6,745 nucleotides of DNA from NCBI GenBank assembly GCA_028284025.1, contig JANQSM010000263.1, forward strand, positions 1-6,745, written 5' to 3'. A model generated the notes under the pieces. That model had not been told where the DNA came from. It searched no databases and was given only the letters and a program-made list of their open reading frames with translations. Origin of the DNA: Alphaproteobacteria bacterium (GTDB lineage: Bacteria > Pseudomonadota > Alphaproteobacteria > JANQSM01). The translations under genes and the position numbers were made by a program. Below, piece by piece: positions 1 through 5,909 of this stretch; position 1 is the first letter of the stretch; every line of letters begins with the position of its first letter.

Positions 1-387
1 GGATCTGTGCGGACTCATGACATTCGGGAAGCCATGAAAGAACAGCACAATATTTCTATTGAGAAAAGTCAGATTGGCCTGAATGCTCCTTTGAAAGAAG
101 TTGGCATGACGGAAGTGCGCATCAAACTCCACGCAGAAGTAGATGCCATGGTTAAAATCAATATTGCCAAATCTGATGATGAAGCGACAAACCAGCGCGA
201 AGCAACACCCGAAGTGATGCCGGTTGATGAAGAAGTACAGGAAGCTTTGACAGAAGAGCCAAAGAAAACGGAAGCTACCCCTGAGCCAGTTACCGCCAGC
301 AATGAAAATCAGGAAGAAGAAGCAGAGACAGCTGAAGACAAAAAACCAGCTGCGAAAAAATCTGCGAAAGCTTCCCAGAAAAAATAA
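1..387 (+). CDS. rplI: 50S ribosomal protein L9, C-terminal part (5' end outside window)
   Basis: This is the C-terminal part of ribosomal protein L9, which binds 23S rRNA in the large subunit. The frame is open from base 1, and its first codons read Gly-Ser-Val-Arg-Thr-His-Asp-Ile, the start of the L9 C-terminal domain (compare the GSxxTRDI segment of E. coli L9). The domain continues through the matching KLHAEVDAMVKINI segment and ends near base 170. The GTG at 7 is an internal Val codon, not a start. About 70 residues follow that bacterial L9 proteins of about 150 aa lack: first Glu/Thr/Pro-rich and acidic, then a Lys/Ala-rich basic end. Acidic C-terminal extensions are common in alphaproteobacterial L9, though this one seems long. 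dnaB downstream fits the usual rpsF-rpsR-rplI-dnaB order. A terminator follows at 438-470, so this gene probably ends the ribosomal-protein operon. Confidence 0.95.
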   Translation, partial: GSVRTHDIREAMKEQHNISIEKSQIGLNAPLKEVGMTEVRIKLHAEVDAMVKINIAKSDDEATNQREATPEVMPVDEEVQEALTEEPKKTEATPEPVTASNENQEEEAETAEDKKPAAKKSAKASQKK

Positions 388-410
388 TTGAAAAATAATT
401 GAAAAATAAT
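380..410. repeat. 11-bp A/T-rich tandem repeat, about 2.8 copies
   Basis: The unit AAAAATAATTG occurs at 380-390 and 391-401, and a third copy (402-410) lacks the last two bases. The rplI stop codon TAA lies inside the first unit. This looks like replication slippage in an A/T-rich stretch. I see no function for it. Confidence 0.8.
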
Positions 411-437
411 ACTTAATTAAAAGTACACATTTGTAGC

Positions 438-470
438 AAAAGCAGGATACTACGCGTCCTGCTTTTTGTT
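438..470 (+). terminator. Rho-independent terminator after rplI
   Basis: A ten-base-pair stem is formed by AAAAGCAGGA (438-447) and TCCTGCTTTT (457-466), with a nine-base loop (448-456). It is followed by a T-rich run (TTTTTGTTATTT). The stem has a G/C core with A/T ends, typical of an intrinsic terminator. It sits 50 bp after the rplI stop and 140 bp before dnaB, so it should separate the ribosomal-protein transcript from the dnaB transcript, at least in part. Confidence 0.88.
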
Positions 471-541
471 ATTTATGGGGCGTAAAAATTTCTAGGTGTG
501 AGTAATCTCTGTAAAACCTTTTGATAAATACGGGAGTAATT

Positions 542-604
542 ATGTGTATGAAAAATGTGGATTCTTTTGCTTTTGCATACGCCCCTATCTGGCTGATAAG
601 TTGA
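542..604 (+). CDS. Candidate 20-codon leader ORF upstream of dnaB
   Basis: An ATG at 542 is preceded by GGGAG (532-536) with a 5-nt spacer, a better ribosome binding site than that of dnaB itself. The frame runs 20 codons (MCMKNVDSFA..., ending WLIS) to a TGA at 602-604. That stop overlaps the GAGG (603-606) serving dnaB and lies 4 nt before the first dnaB ATG. This geometry would allow translational coupling or a regulatory leader peptide. The ORF is out of frame with dnaB, and I recognise no homologue. An ORF this short could arise by chance, and only the Shine-Dalgarno sequence and the position of the stop argue for it. Confidence 0.3.
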   Translation: MCMKNVDSFAFAYAPIWLIS

Positions 605-608
605 GGTC

Positions 609-2141
609 ATGAATATGAAAATAGATACATTAGAACGCCTTGGGGCAGACGACAAAATCCTGGAAAATGAAACCGGGTACCGCACACCCCCTCATAATTT
701 TGAGGCCGAACAGGGGTTGCTTGGGGCTATCCTAGTTAATAATTCTGCATATGAAAGAATCGCAGAAATTGTTACGGCGGAAGAATTCGCAGATCCGGTA
801 CATGGCCGAATTTTTGCCGCTTGTAAAACACTGATTGAACGCGCACAGATTGCCAATCCTGTTACCTTGAAAAATTATTTTGATCAAGACGGCGCCTTAA
901 GTGAAATTGGCGGGGCAAAGTATTTGGCAAAACTGGCAGCTTCTGTCGTGTCAGTTGTGAATGTCGTAGATTATGCCAAAACCATTCATGATCTTTTCTT
1001 AAGACGGCAACTCATTAATATTGGGGAAGACGTTGTTAATGATGCCTATGAGCATTTAATTGATAACCCCGCCACTACCCAGATTGAAGTAGCTGAACAG
1101 TGTCTTTATGACTTGGCTACCAGTGGTGAAACAGCTTCAGGTTTCCGCGGATTTGATACGGTACTGGCCAATGCCGTGGAAATGGCAGAAAGTGCATACC
1201 AGCGAGATGGAAAGTTAACCGGGCTATCTACCAATCTGGTGGATCTGGATCAACTTTTAGGTGGCCTTAACCCATCAGACCTTGTGATTCTGGCAGGACG
1301 CCCCTCTATGGGGAAAACGGCTTTGGCCACCAATGTTGCTTTTAATATTGCAAAGAAATTCCGTAAAGAACAGTCAGACCTTGGCAGCCGAACAGTCGAT
1401 GGGGGCGCCGTTGGCTTTTTCTCTCTGGAGATGTCCGCTGAACAGTTGGCTACACGTATTGTAGCAGAACAGGCAGAAGTCCCTTCCGAAAAGATTCGCC
1501 GCGGATCCATGAATGCCTCGGATATCAATAAAATTATTCAAATTAGTAAAGAGCTTTCTACAATTCCACTCTACATTGATGATACACCAGCCCTAACGGT
1601 CAGCGCCCTGCGCACTCGTGCACGGCGACTAAAGCGCCAGCACGGTCTTGACCTAATCGTGGTGGACTATTTGCAACTGATTAACGGGTCGGATAATTCT
1701 TCTCGTGATGGCAGGGTGCAGGAAATTTCAGAAATTACCCGAGGATTAAAAACTCTTGCCAAGGAACTGGACGTCCCGGTTATTGCCCTTTCCCAGCTCT
1801 CACGAGCAGTGGAACAACGGGAGGATAAACGCCCGCAGCTTGCAGACTTAAGGGAATCTGGTTCGATTGAACAGGATGCAGATGTTGTCATGTTTGTTTA
1901 TCGGGAAGCTTATTACGAAGAACGCAACGAGCCTACTAAACGCTCAGATGAAGAAGACAGTAAATTTAATGAGCGCTATGCCCGCTGGCAGCAAAACTTT
2001 GCTGAAGTAGCACAAAAGGCCGAAGTCATCATCGCAAAACAACGTCACGGACCAATTGGAAAAGTTGTCTTGCACTTTGAGGGCGCAACGACTAAGTTTT
2101 CTGATTATGCAAACAACGATTACCTCCCGGAACGACAATAA
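609..2141 (+). CDS. dnaB: Replicative DNA helicase DnaB
   Basis: This is the hexameric 5'-3' helicase that unwinds DNA at the replication fork and recruits primase. The N-terminal domain (about residues 25-130) carries the family-typical PHNFEAEQGLLGAIL start. The RecA-like C-terminal domain (about 200-500) shows Walker A GRPSMGKTAL (residues 230-239, Lys236), the catalytic Glu in FFSLEMS (Glu274), Walker B in LDLIVVDYLQL (Asp353), the IALSQLSR motif (Gln396) and the arginine-finger segment KQRHGPIG (Arg479). A charged insertion at about 438-470, between the DADVVMFVYR segment and the arginine finger, resembles alphaproteobacterial DnaB. The length of 510 aa is slightly above the usual 460-500. 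The start is uncertain: GAGG (603-606) lies only 2 nt from the ATG at 609 but 8 nt from the in-frame ATG at 615, so 615 may be used. It is the first gene of the dnaB-alr-mlaE-mlaF cluster. I see no convincing sigma70 promoter in 471-608. Confidence 0.97.
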   Translation: MNMKIDTLERLGADDKILENETGYRTPPHNFEAEQGLLGAILVNNSAYERIAEIVTAEEFADPVHGRIFAACKTLIERAQIANPVTLKNYFDQDGALSEIGGAKYLAKLAASVVSVVNVVDYAKTIHDLFLRRQLINIGEDVVNDAYEHLIDNPATTQIEVAEQCLYDLATSGETASGFRGFDTVLANAVEMAESAYQRDGKLTGLSTNLVDLDQLLGGLNPSDLVILAGRPSMGKTALATNVAFNIAKKFRKEQSDLGSRTVDGGAVGFFSLEMSAEQLATRIVAEQAEVPSEKIRRGSMNASDINKIIQISKELSTIPLYIDDTPALTVSALRTRARRLKRQHGLDLIVVDYLQLINGSDNSSRDGRVQEISEITRGLKTLAKELDVPVIALSQLSRAVEQREDKRPQLADLRESGSIEQDADVVMFVYREAYYEERNEPTKRSDEEDSKFNERYARWQQNFAEVAQKAEVIIAKQRHGPIGKVVLHFEGATTKFSDYANNDYLPERQ

Positions 2142-3258
2142 AGTGTCGCCGACCACTCTAGAGGCTTCTATATCAAATGTAAAATTTACAGTTGATCTGG
2201 ATGCTCTGGAAGCCAATTACCATAAGGTAAATTCCTATACTGCCCATGGGAATTGTATTCCAGTTGTAAAAGCTGATTCTTACGGCTGTGGTATGATTGA
2301 ATCTGCCAAACGTCTGGCCAGGGCTGGAGCAAGACTATTAATGGTTGCCCAGATGGAAGAGGCTGTTAAGCTTCGCTCTGTCCTGCCGAAAGTTCAAATT
2401 GCTGTGCTGGATGGCCTGTTGCCGGGGATGGTGCCCCTTTACATACAACACAATCTGATTCCTGTCTTAAGCAGTTATGACCAGGTACAGGAATGGGCCA
2501 CTGATAGCGGCGCTGCCATAGACCGCCCGGTAATGATTCACTTTGATACCGGCTTAAACCGGATCGGCATGCGCCTGGAAGAAATAGACCAGTTGGCTGA
2601 AGAGAAAGCTCTATTAAAACTCTTAAACATTCACAGTTATCACAGTCACCTGGCTTGTTCTAACATGCCAGATCATGAATTGAATCATCTTCAACTGGAG
2701 AGATTTAAATCTATCCTTCAAAAACTACCCAAGGCAAGAGCTGGATTGGCGGCAACCAACGGTTTATTTCTTGGACCAGATTACCATTTTGATACCTGCC
2801 GCATCGGGCGTTACATTTATGGAGTGGAACCGGTAAAACAAGCACCAGAGAAAGCCACCCCCGTAGTCAGCATGTCTGCGCGTATTCTCCAGATTAAAAC
2901 AGCAAAGAAGGGGGAAACTACCGGGTACGAAGCCACTTATAAATTCGACAAAGATACCCGTATCTGTACCATTGGGCTAGGCTATGCGGATGCGATTCTG
3001 GTCAGCTTAAGCAACAAGGGAATATGCTACATAGACGGCCACAAGGCCCCGGTGATTGGGCGAATTTCCATGGATCTGATGACGCTGGATGTGTCAAATG
3101 TGCCAGAACACCTGGTTTATCCTGGACAATTTGCCGAAGTTATTGGACCCAATAACACAATTAATGCTATTGCTGCTCAATGTGGGGCGATTCCTTATGA
3201 AATTCTGACTCGCCTGAGCACACGACACAAACGCCAGTATATAGGAGCCGTTGAATAA
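2107..3258 (+). CDS. alr: Alanine racemase (PLP-dependent)
   Basis: The enzyme converts L-alanine to D-alanine for peptidoglycan precursors in the cytoplasm. Numbered from the ATG at 2107 (383 aa, a usual length), the PLP-binding lysine is Lys55 in PVVKADSYG, and DTGLNRIGM lies at about 147-155. The PLP-phosphate-contacting Arg of the CRIGRYIYG segment is at about 232. The catalytic tyrosine of the C-terminal beta domain is Tyr274 in TGYEATY, followed by IGLGYAD and RISMDLMTLDV (Met322-Asp323). The fold is therefore complete: TIM barrel, then beta domain. The start is a choice. ATG 2107 overlaps the dnaB end by 35 bp. GTG 2143, directly after the dnaB stop, would still leave about 10 residues before the conserved FTVDLDALEANY. 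TTG 2056 would give an unusually long overlap. No candidate has a strong ribosome binding site, so coupling to dnaB translation is likely. The stop overlaps the mlaE start. Confidence 0.95.
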   Translation: MQTTITSRNDNKVSPTTLEASISNVKFTVDLDALEANYHKVNSYTAHGNCIPVVKADSYGCGMIESAKRLARAGARLLMVAQMEEAVKLRSVLPKVQIAVLDGLLPGMVPLYIQHNLIPVLSSYDQVQEWATDSGAAIDRPVMIHFDTGLNRIGMRLEEIDQLAEEKALLKLLNIHSYHSHLACSNMPDHELNHLQLERFKSILQKLPKARAGLAATNGLFLGPDYHFDTCRIGRYIYGVEPVKQAPEKATPVVSMSARILQIKTAKKGETTGYEATYKFDKDTRICTIGLGYADAILVSLSNKGICYIDGHKAPVIGRISMDLMTLDVSNVPEHLVYPGQFAEVIGPNNTINAIAAQCGAIPYEILTRLSTRHKRQYIGAVE

Positions 3259-4025
3259 TGCTTGCAGCTGTTGGAAATGCCTTTCTTGCGTTCCTGGCCG
3301 CTGTCGGTCGGTTGGCCGAATTTGCTGGCAAAGCTTTATCGCATTGTTTTCGTCCACCATTTTATTTCCGCCAACTCGGCCGGCAAATGATTGATATCGG
3401 TTTTTATTCCTTACCTGTGGTAGGCCTTACAACGGCTTTTTCCGGCATGGTGATGGCGCTGCAAAGTTACACTGGCTTTTCCCGGTTTTCTGCCGAAGGT
3501 GCTGTAGCCACGGTTGTAGTGATTAGTATCACCCGCGAACTGGCCCCGGTTTTAGCTGGCTTGATGGTAGCTGGACGAATTGGTGCCAGTATGGCGGCAG
3601 AAATTGGAACCATGCGGGTAACCGAACAGATCGATGCTCTGACAACTCTTTCAACCAACCCGTTTAAATACCTGGTTGTCCCGCGGATTATTTCTGGGCT
3701 AATAATGTTGCCACTGTTGGTATTGGTTGGTGACGTCATCGGAATTTTTGGCGGCTATGTTGTGGGGGTTTACAAACTTGGCTTTAATCCAGGCAGCTAT
3801 CTACAAAGTACCTTTGATTATCTGGAATTTATGGATGTTTTTTCCGGCTTGGTCAAAGCAGCTGCCTTCGGATTCATTATTTCTCTGATGGGATGTTATC
3901 ACGGATATAATTCCAAACGCGGCGCACAGGGTGTTGGAATTGCAACCACCAATGCAGTGGTATCGGCAAGTATTCTTATCCTGATTTTCAACTACATTAT
4001 TACGGAGCTGTTTTTCTCAGTTTAA
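3258..4025 (+). CDS. mlaE: MlaE/YrbE-family ABC transporter permease
   Basis: This is an inner-membrane permease of the MlaE (DUF140) family, the membrane part of MCE-type lipid transporters that maintain outer-membrane lipid asymmetry in Gram-negative bacteria. The 255-aa length matches the family. An amphipathic N-terminal region precedes about five hydrophobic segments (roughly residues 48-70, 82-103, 144-171, 197-213 and 229-252). The family signature is intact at 93-128: RELAPVLAGLMVAGRIG, then AEIGTMRVTEQIDAL. The ATG overlaps the alr stop by one base (TAATG), and AGGAG (3243-3247) sits 10 nt upstream inside alr, so the two are translated together. mlaF follows after 4 bp. Transported lipid and direction cannot be told from sequence. 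The symbol is by family, and yrbE-type naming would be equally fair. Confidence 0.93.
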   Translation: MLAAVGNAFLAFLAAVGRLAEFAGKALSHCFRPPFYFRQLGRQMIDIGFYSLPVVGLTTAFSGMVMALQSYTGFSRFSAEGAVATVVVISITRELAPVLAGLMVAGRIGASMAAEIGTMRVTEQIDALTTLSTNPFKYLVVPRIISGLIMLPLLVLVGDVIGIFGGYVVGVYKLGFNPGSYLQSTFDYLEFMDVFSGLVKAAAFGFIISLMGCYHGYNSKRGAQGVGIATTNAVVSASILILIFNYIITELFFSV

Positions 4026-4029
4026 AGTT

Positions 4030-4803
4030 ATGTCCAAAAAATCCACCCCCAAAATAGAGTTGAAAAACGTCAAGAAAGCCTTTGGCAAAAACAAGGTTTT
4101 GCAAGGCGTGGATCTGGATGTTGCCAAAGGTGAATCCATGGTCATCATCGGTGGATCAGGATCCGGAAAGTCTGTCACGCTAAAGTGTATCTTGGGATTA
4201 ATTCAGCCTGATTCCGGCAGTATTTTGGTAGATAGCCAGGAAATCACCAAGATGTCCTCTAAGCAGAAAGAAAAAATTAATTCCAAGTTTGGCATGCTTT
4301 TTCAAGGAGGCGCCCTGTTTGACAGTTTGACCGTATGGGAAAACATCAGCTTTGGTCTGCGCGCTACGAGCAACATTAATAAAGACGATGCTTATAGTCT
4401 GGCAGTAGACAAGCTGAAAGCTGTGGGTCTAAAAGATCATGTCGCTAAACTTTTCCCATCTGAGCTTTCCGGAGGAATGCAAAAACGGGTGGCACTGGCG
4501 CGGGCCATTGCTGCGGAACCAGAAATCATTTTCTTTGACGAACCCACCACCGGTCTAGACCCAATTATGGCTGATGTTATTAATGATCTGATTGTAAAAT
4601 GTGTAAAAGATTTAGGCGCAACAGCGGTTTCCATTACCCATGATATGGCCAGTGTGAGAAAAATTGCCGACAAGGTGGCAATGATTTATGACGGAAAAAT
4701 TATCTGGAATGGTACTATTAAAAAGATGGAAAATAGTGGTAACCAATATGTTGATCAATTTATCCATGGCCGCGCCACTGGCCCGATTGAGATGGTTGCC
4801 TAA
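4030..4803 (+). CDS. mlaF: MlaF-family ABC transporter ATP-binding protein
   Basis: This is the cytoplasmic ATPase that powers the MlaE permease encoded 4 bp upstream. All nucleotide-binding motifs are intact in the 257-aa protein: Walker A GGSGSGKS (41-48, Lys47), the Q-loop in MLFQGGALFDSLTVWENI (Gln92), the signature LSGGM (146-150), Walker B IIFFDEPTTGLDP (Asp170, Glu171) and the H-loop in SITHDM (His204). The FQGGALFDS and LSGGMQKRVALARA wording is typical of the MlaF/Mkl subgroup. There is no clear Shine-Dalgarno sequence close to the ATG (the nearest GGAG, 4004-4007, is 22 nt away), which suggests translational coupling to mlaE. No mlaD (MCE protein), mlaC or mlaB follows, so the substrate-binding components must be encoded elsewhere. 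I see no terminator hairpin after the stop. Confidence 0.95.
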   Translation: MSKKSTPKIELKNVKKAFGKNKVLQGVDLDVAKGESMVIIGGSGSGKSVTLKCILGLIQPDSGSILVDSQEITKMSSKQKEKINSKFGMLFQGGALFDSLTVWENISFGLRATSNINKDDAYSLAVDKLKAVGLKDHVAKLFPSELSGGMQKRVALARAIAAEPEIIFFDEPTTGLDPIMADVINDLIVKCVKDLGATAVSITHDMASVRKIADKVAMIYDGKIIWNGTIKKMENSGNQYVDQFIHGRATGPIEMVA

Positions 4804-4820
4804 GCCAAGTTAAGAATCAT

Positions 4821-4848
4821 TTGCAATTAAAGAAACTTGTGTTATAGT
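4821..4848 (+). promoter_or_regulatory. Sigma70-type promoter for the peroxiredoxin-like gene
   Basis: The -35 TTGCAA (4821-4826) is separated by 16 bp from the -10 TATAGT (4843-4848). A TG dinucleotide at 4840-4841, one base before the -10, makes it an extended -10. Counting +1 as seven bases after the -10 end puts transcription start at 4855, the A of the ATG. The mRNA may thus be leaderless, which agrees with the absence of any Shine-Dalgarno sequence before the gene. The assignment rests on consensus match only. Confidence 0.6.
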
Positions 4849-4854
4849 CCGCGC

Positions 4855-5487
4855 ATGACAAATTTTGTTGGAAAAGAAGCACCGGATTTTACGTCCCTGG
4901 CTATTTTGCCGGACAATTCGTTCAAGCCAGATTTTAATTTGCGCACCCACCTGAATGGGCGCTATGCGGTTTTAATTTTTTACCCAATGAACTTTGGGTA
5001 TGTTGAGCCGACTGAAATGATTGCGCTGCAGCAGCGCCTGGGTGAATTTCAGCAACGCAAAACTGAGATTATCACTATCAGCACTGACACGCACTTAAGT
5101 CATCTAGAATGGAAGAAGAAACCTATCCAGGCCGGAGGCATCGGTAATGTGCAATTCCCGATGGTGTCAGATATCACCCGCCGGGTTGCTAACGGATTCG
5201 AAGTTCTGGTGAATGACAGCATGTGCATGCGTGCCACCTTCGTTCTAGACGGTGACCACATCGTGCGCTATCAGGCCACACATGATTTACCGTTTGGTCG
5301 CAACGTGGATGAAATCATCCGCGTGATTGACGCCCTACAATATCATGAGAAAAACGGCATGGTTACACCCGAAGGCTGGGTTAAAGGCCAACGCGGCTAC
5401 AAACCAACCCCGGAGGGCTACACCCGTTATTTTGAAGAAACCTATAATAATTCAAATGTGCGGTTTGCAAACAAAGACGCAGCCTAA
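4855..5487 (+). CDS. Peroxiredoxin-fold (AhpC/TSA-like) protein without catalytic cysteines
   Basis: The 210-aa protein aligns over its whole length with 2-Cys peroxiredoxins of the AhpC/Prx1 type: VGKEAPDFT at the start, FYPMNFGYVEPTE at 42-54, STDTHLSHLEW at 76-86, FPMVSDITRRVA at 101-112, RATFVLDG at 126-133, the LPFGRNVDEIIRVIDALQ segment at 145-162, and TPEGWVKG at 171-178. In true members the active site reads PxxFTFVCPTE. Here the peroxidatic Cys is Glu51 (GAG 5005-5007) and the preceding active-site Thr is Gly48. The resolving Cys of the usual VCPxGW motif is Thr171. Active-site Pro44 and Arg126 remain. The only cysteine is Cys124. Standard thiol peroxidase chemistry therefore looks impossible, and a scaffold, chaperone or sensing role is more likely. 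The frame is intact and the family motifs are kept, so it is not a decayed gene. ATG 4855 is chosen because it fits the family N-terminus, and the upstream TTG at 4837 lies inside the promoter. Confidence 0.9.
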   Translation: MTNFVGKEAPDFTSLAILPDNSFKPDFNLRTHLNGRYAVLIFYPMNFGYVEPTEMIALQQRLGEFQQRKTEIITISTDTHLSHLEWKKKPIQAGGIGNVQFPMVSDITRRVANGFEVLVNDSMCMRATFVLDGDHIVRYQATHDLPFGRNVDEIIRVIDALQYHEKNGMVTPEGWVKGQRGYKPTPEGYTRYFEETYNNSNVRFANKDAA

Positions 5488-5554
5488 AGCCTAAACCTTA
5501 TTACGGTCTCTCGTTGCCTCTGACGCTAAGCGGCACTGGGCTGTTTGCAAACCG
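5461..5554. repeat. Two GTTTGCAAAC palindromes forming a 13-bp inverted repeat
   Basis: CGGTTTGCAAACA at 5461-5473 is matched by its exact reverse complement TGTTTGCAAACCG at 5542-5554, 68 bp apart. Each arm contains the perfect 10-bp palindrome GTTTGCAAAC (5463-5472 and 5543-5552), so the two cores are exactly 80 bp apart. One lies in the last codons of the peroxiredoxin-like gene and the other in the last codons of the convergent NifU-like gene. Both encode Arg-Phe-Ala-Asn on their own strands. It could be a long-range hairpin at a convergent transcript end, a paired protein-binding site, or chance. Confidence 0.6.
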
Positions 5555-5863
5555 ATCGTGCTTTGGGCCAGTATCTTCATTCCCCTTTACAACATCTGCA
5601 ATTTCTAAACTTTCACGACCTTTTTCCCTAAGGAACTTATTTGCTGTTTTTTTGATAAATGTTAAGGTGTCTCTTTGACTGTCACAACCATCACAGCCCC
5701 CTCTCATGTCCAGTTTCACAACGCGAGTAGCAGGATCAACATCCTCCAAAGCGATTGTTGAACCGTGGCTTCTAAGAAAATTTTGCACTTCCTCTCGGCC
5801 TAATATGACCTCAATCAAACGCTCGATGATGGCTACATCGTCTTCAGTATATGCTTCTACCAT
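5501..5863 (-). CDS. Small NifU C-terminal-domain (Nfu-type) Fe-S scaffold protein
   Basis: The 120-aa protein carries one NifU-type domain at about residues 10-92: a helix, FLRSHGSTIALEDVD, the strand RVVKLDMRG, then the cysteine pair in GGCDGCDSQRDTLTF (Cys57 and Cys60), and a helix ending in SLEIADVV. In NfuA/NifU proteins this CxxC pair holds a bridging 4Fe-4S cluster between two subunits for transfer to client proteins. The N-terminal IscU-like or A-type domains of longer family members are absent. Residues 96-120 form a polar tail outside the domain. The ATG is supported by AAGGAG (5871-5876 on this strand) with a 7-nt spacer, the best Shine-Dalgarno sequence in the window. It follows the cysteine-cluster gene by 46 bp of A/T-rich DNA on the same strand and is probably co-transcribed with it. 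A weak promoter, TTGGAG (5938-5933), 18 bp, GATAAT (5914-5909), could also serve it. The gene converges on the peroxiredoxin-like gene with 13 bp between the stops. Confidence 0.86.
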   Translation of the reverse strand: MVEAYTEDDVAIIERLIEVILGREEVQNFLRSHGSTIALEDVDPATRVVKLDMRGGCDGCDSQRDTLTFIKKTANKFLREKGRESLEIADVVKGNEDTGPKHDRFANSPVPLSVRGNERP

Positions 5864-5909
5864 ACTCTGTCTCCTTTTGTTTTTTTAAATAAATTTTTAA
5901 AATGCGGTA

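Noticed and set aside
466..608. Possible dnaB promoters (TTGATA at 521-526, TTGCTT at 567-572)
   Set aside because: Neither has a credible -10 at 16-18 bp, so I do not annotate a promoter although one is expected here.
2056..2106. TTG start at 2056 for alr, adding 17 residues
   Set aside because: It would overlap dnaB by 86 bp and has no ribosome binding site, and the added residues match nothing in the Alr family.
4837..4854. TTG start at 4837 for the peroxiredoxin-like gene
   Set aside because: It lies within the promoter, upstream of the predicted transcription start. The ATG at 4855 gives the usual family N-terminus.
5482..5495. GCCTAAA repeated twice at the end of the peroxiredoxin-like gene
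   Set aside because: A 7-bp doublet is too short to interpret and most likely a chance or slippage event.
5706..5888. 60-codon + strand frame across the NifU-like gene
   Set aside because: It lies entirely opposite a gene with a recognised domain and an excellent Shine-Dalgarno sequence, and it has no start signal of its own.
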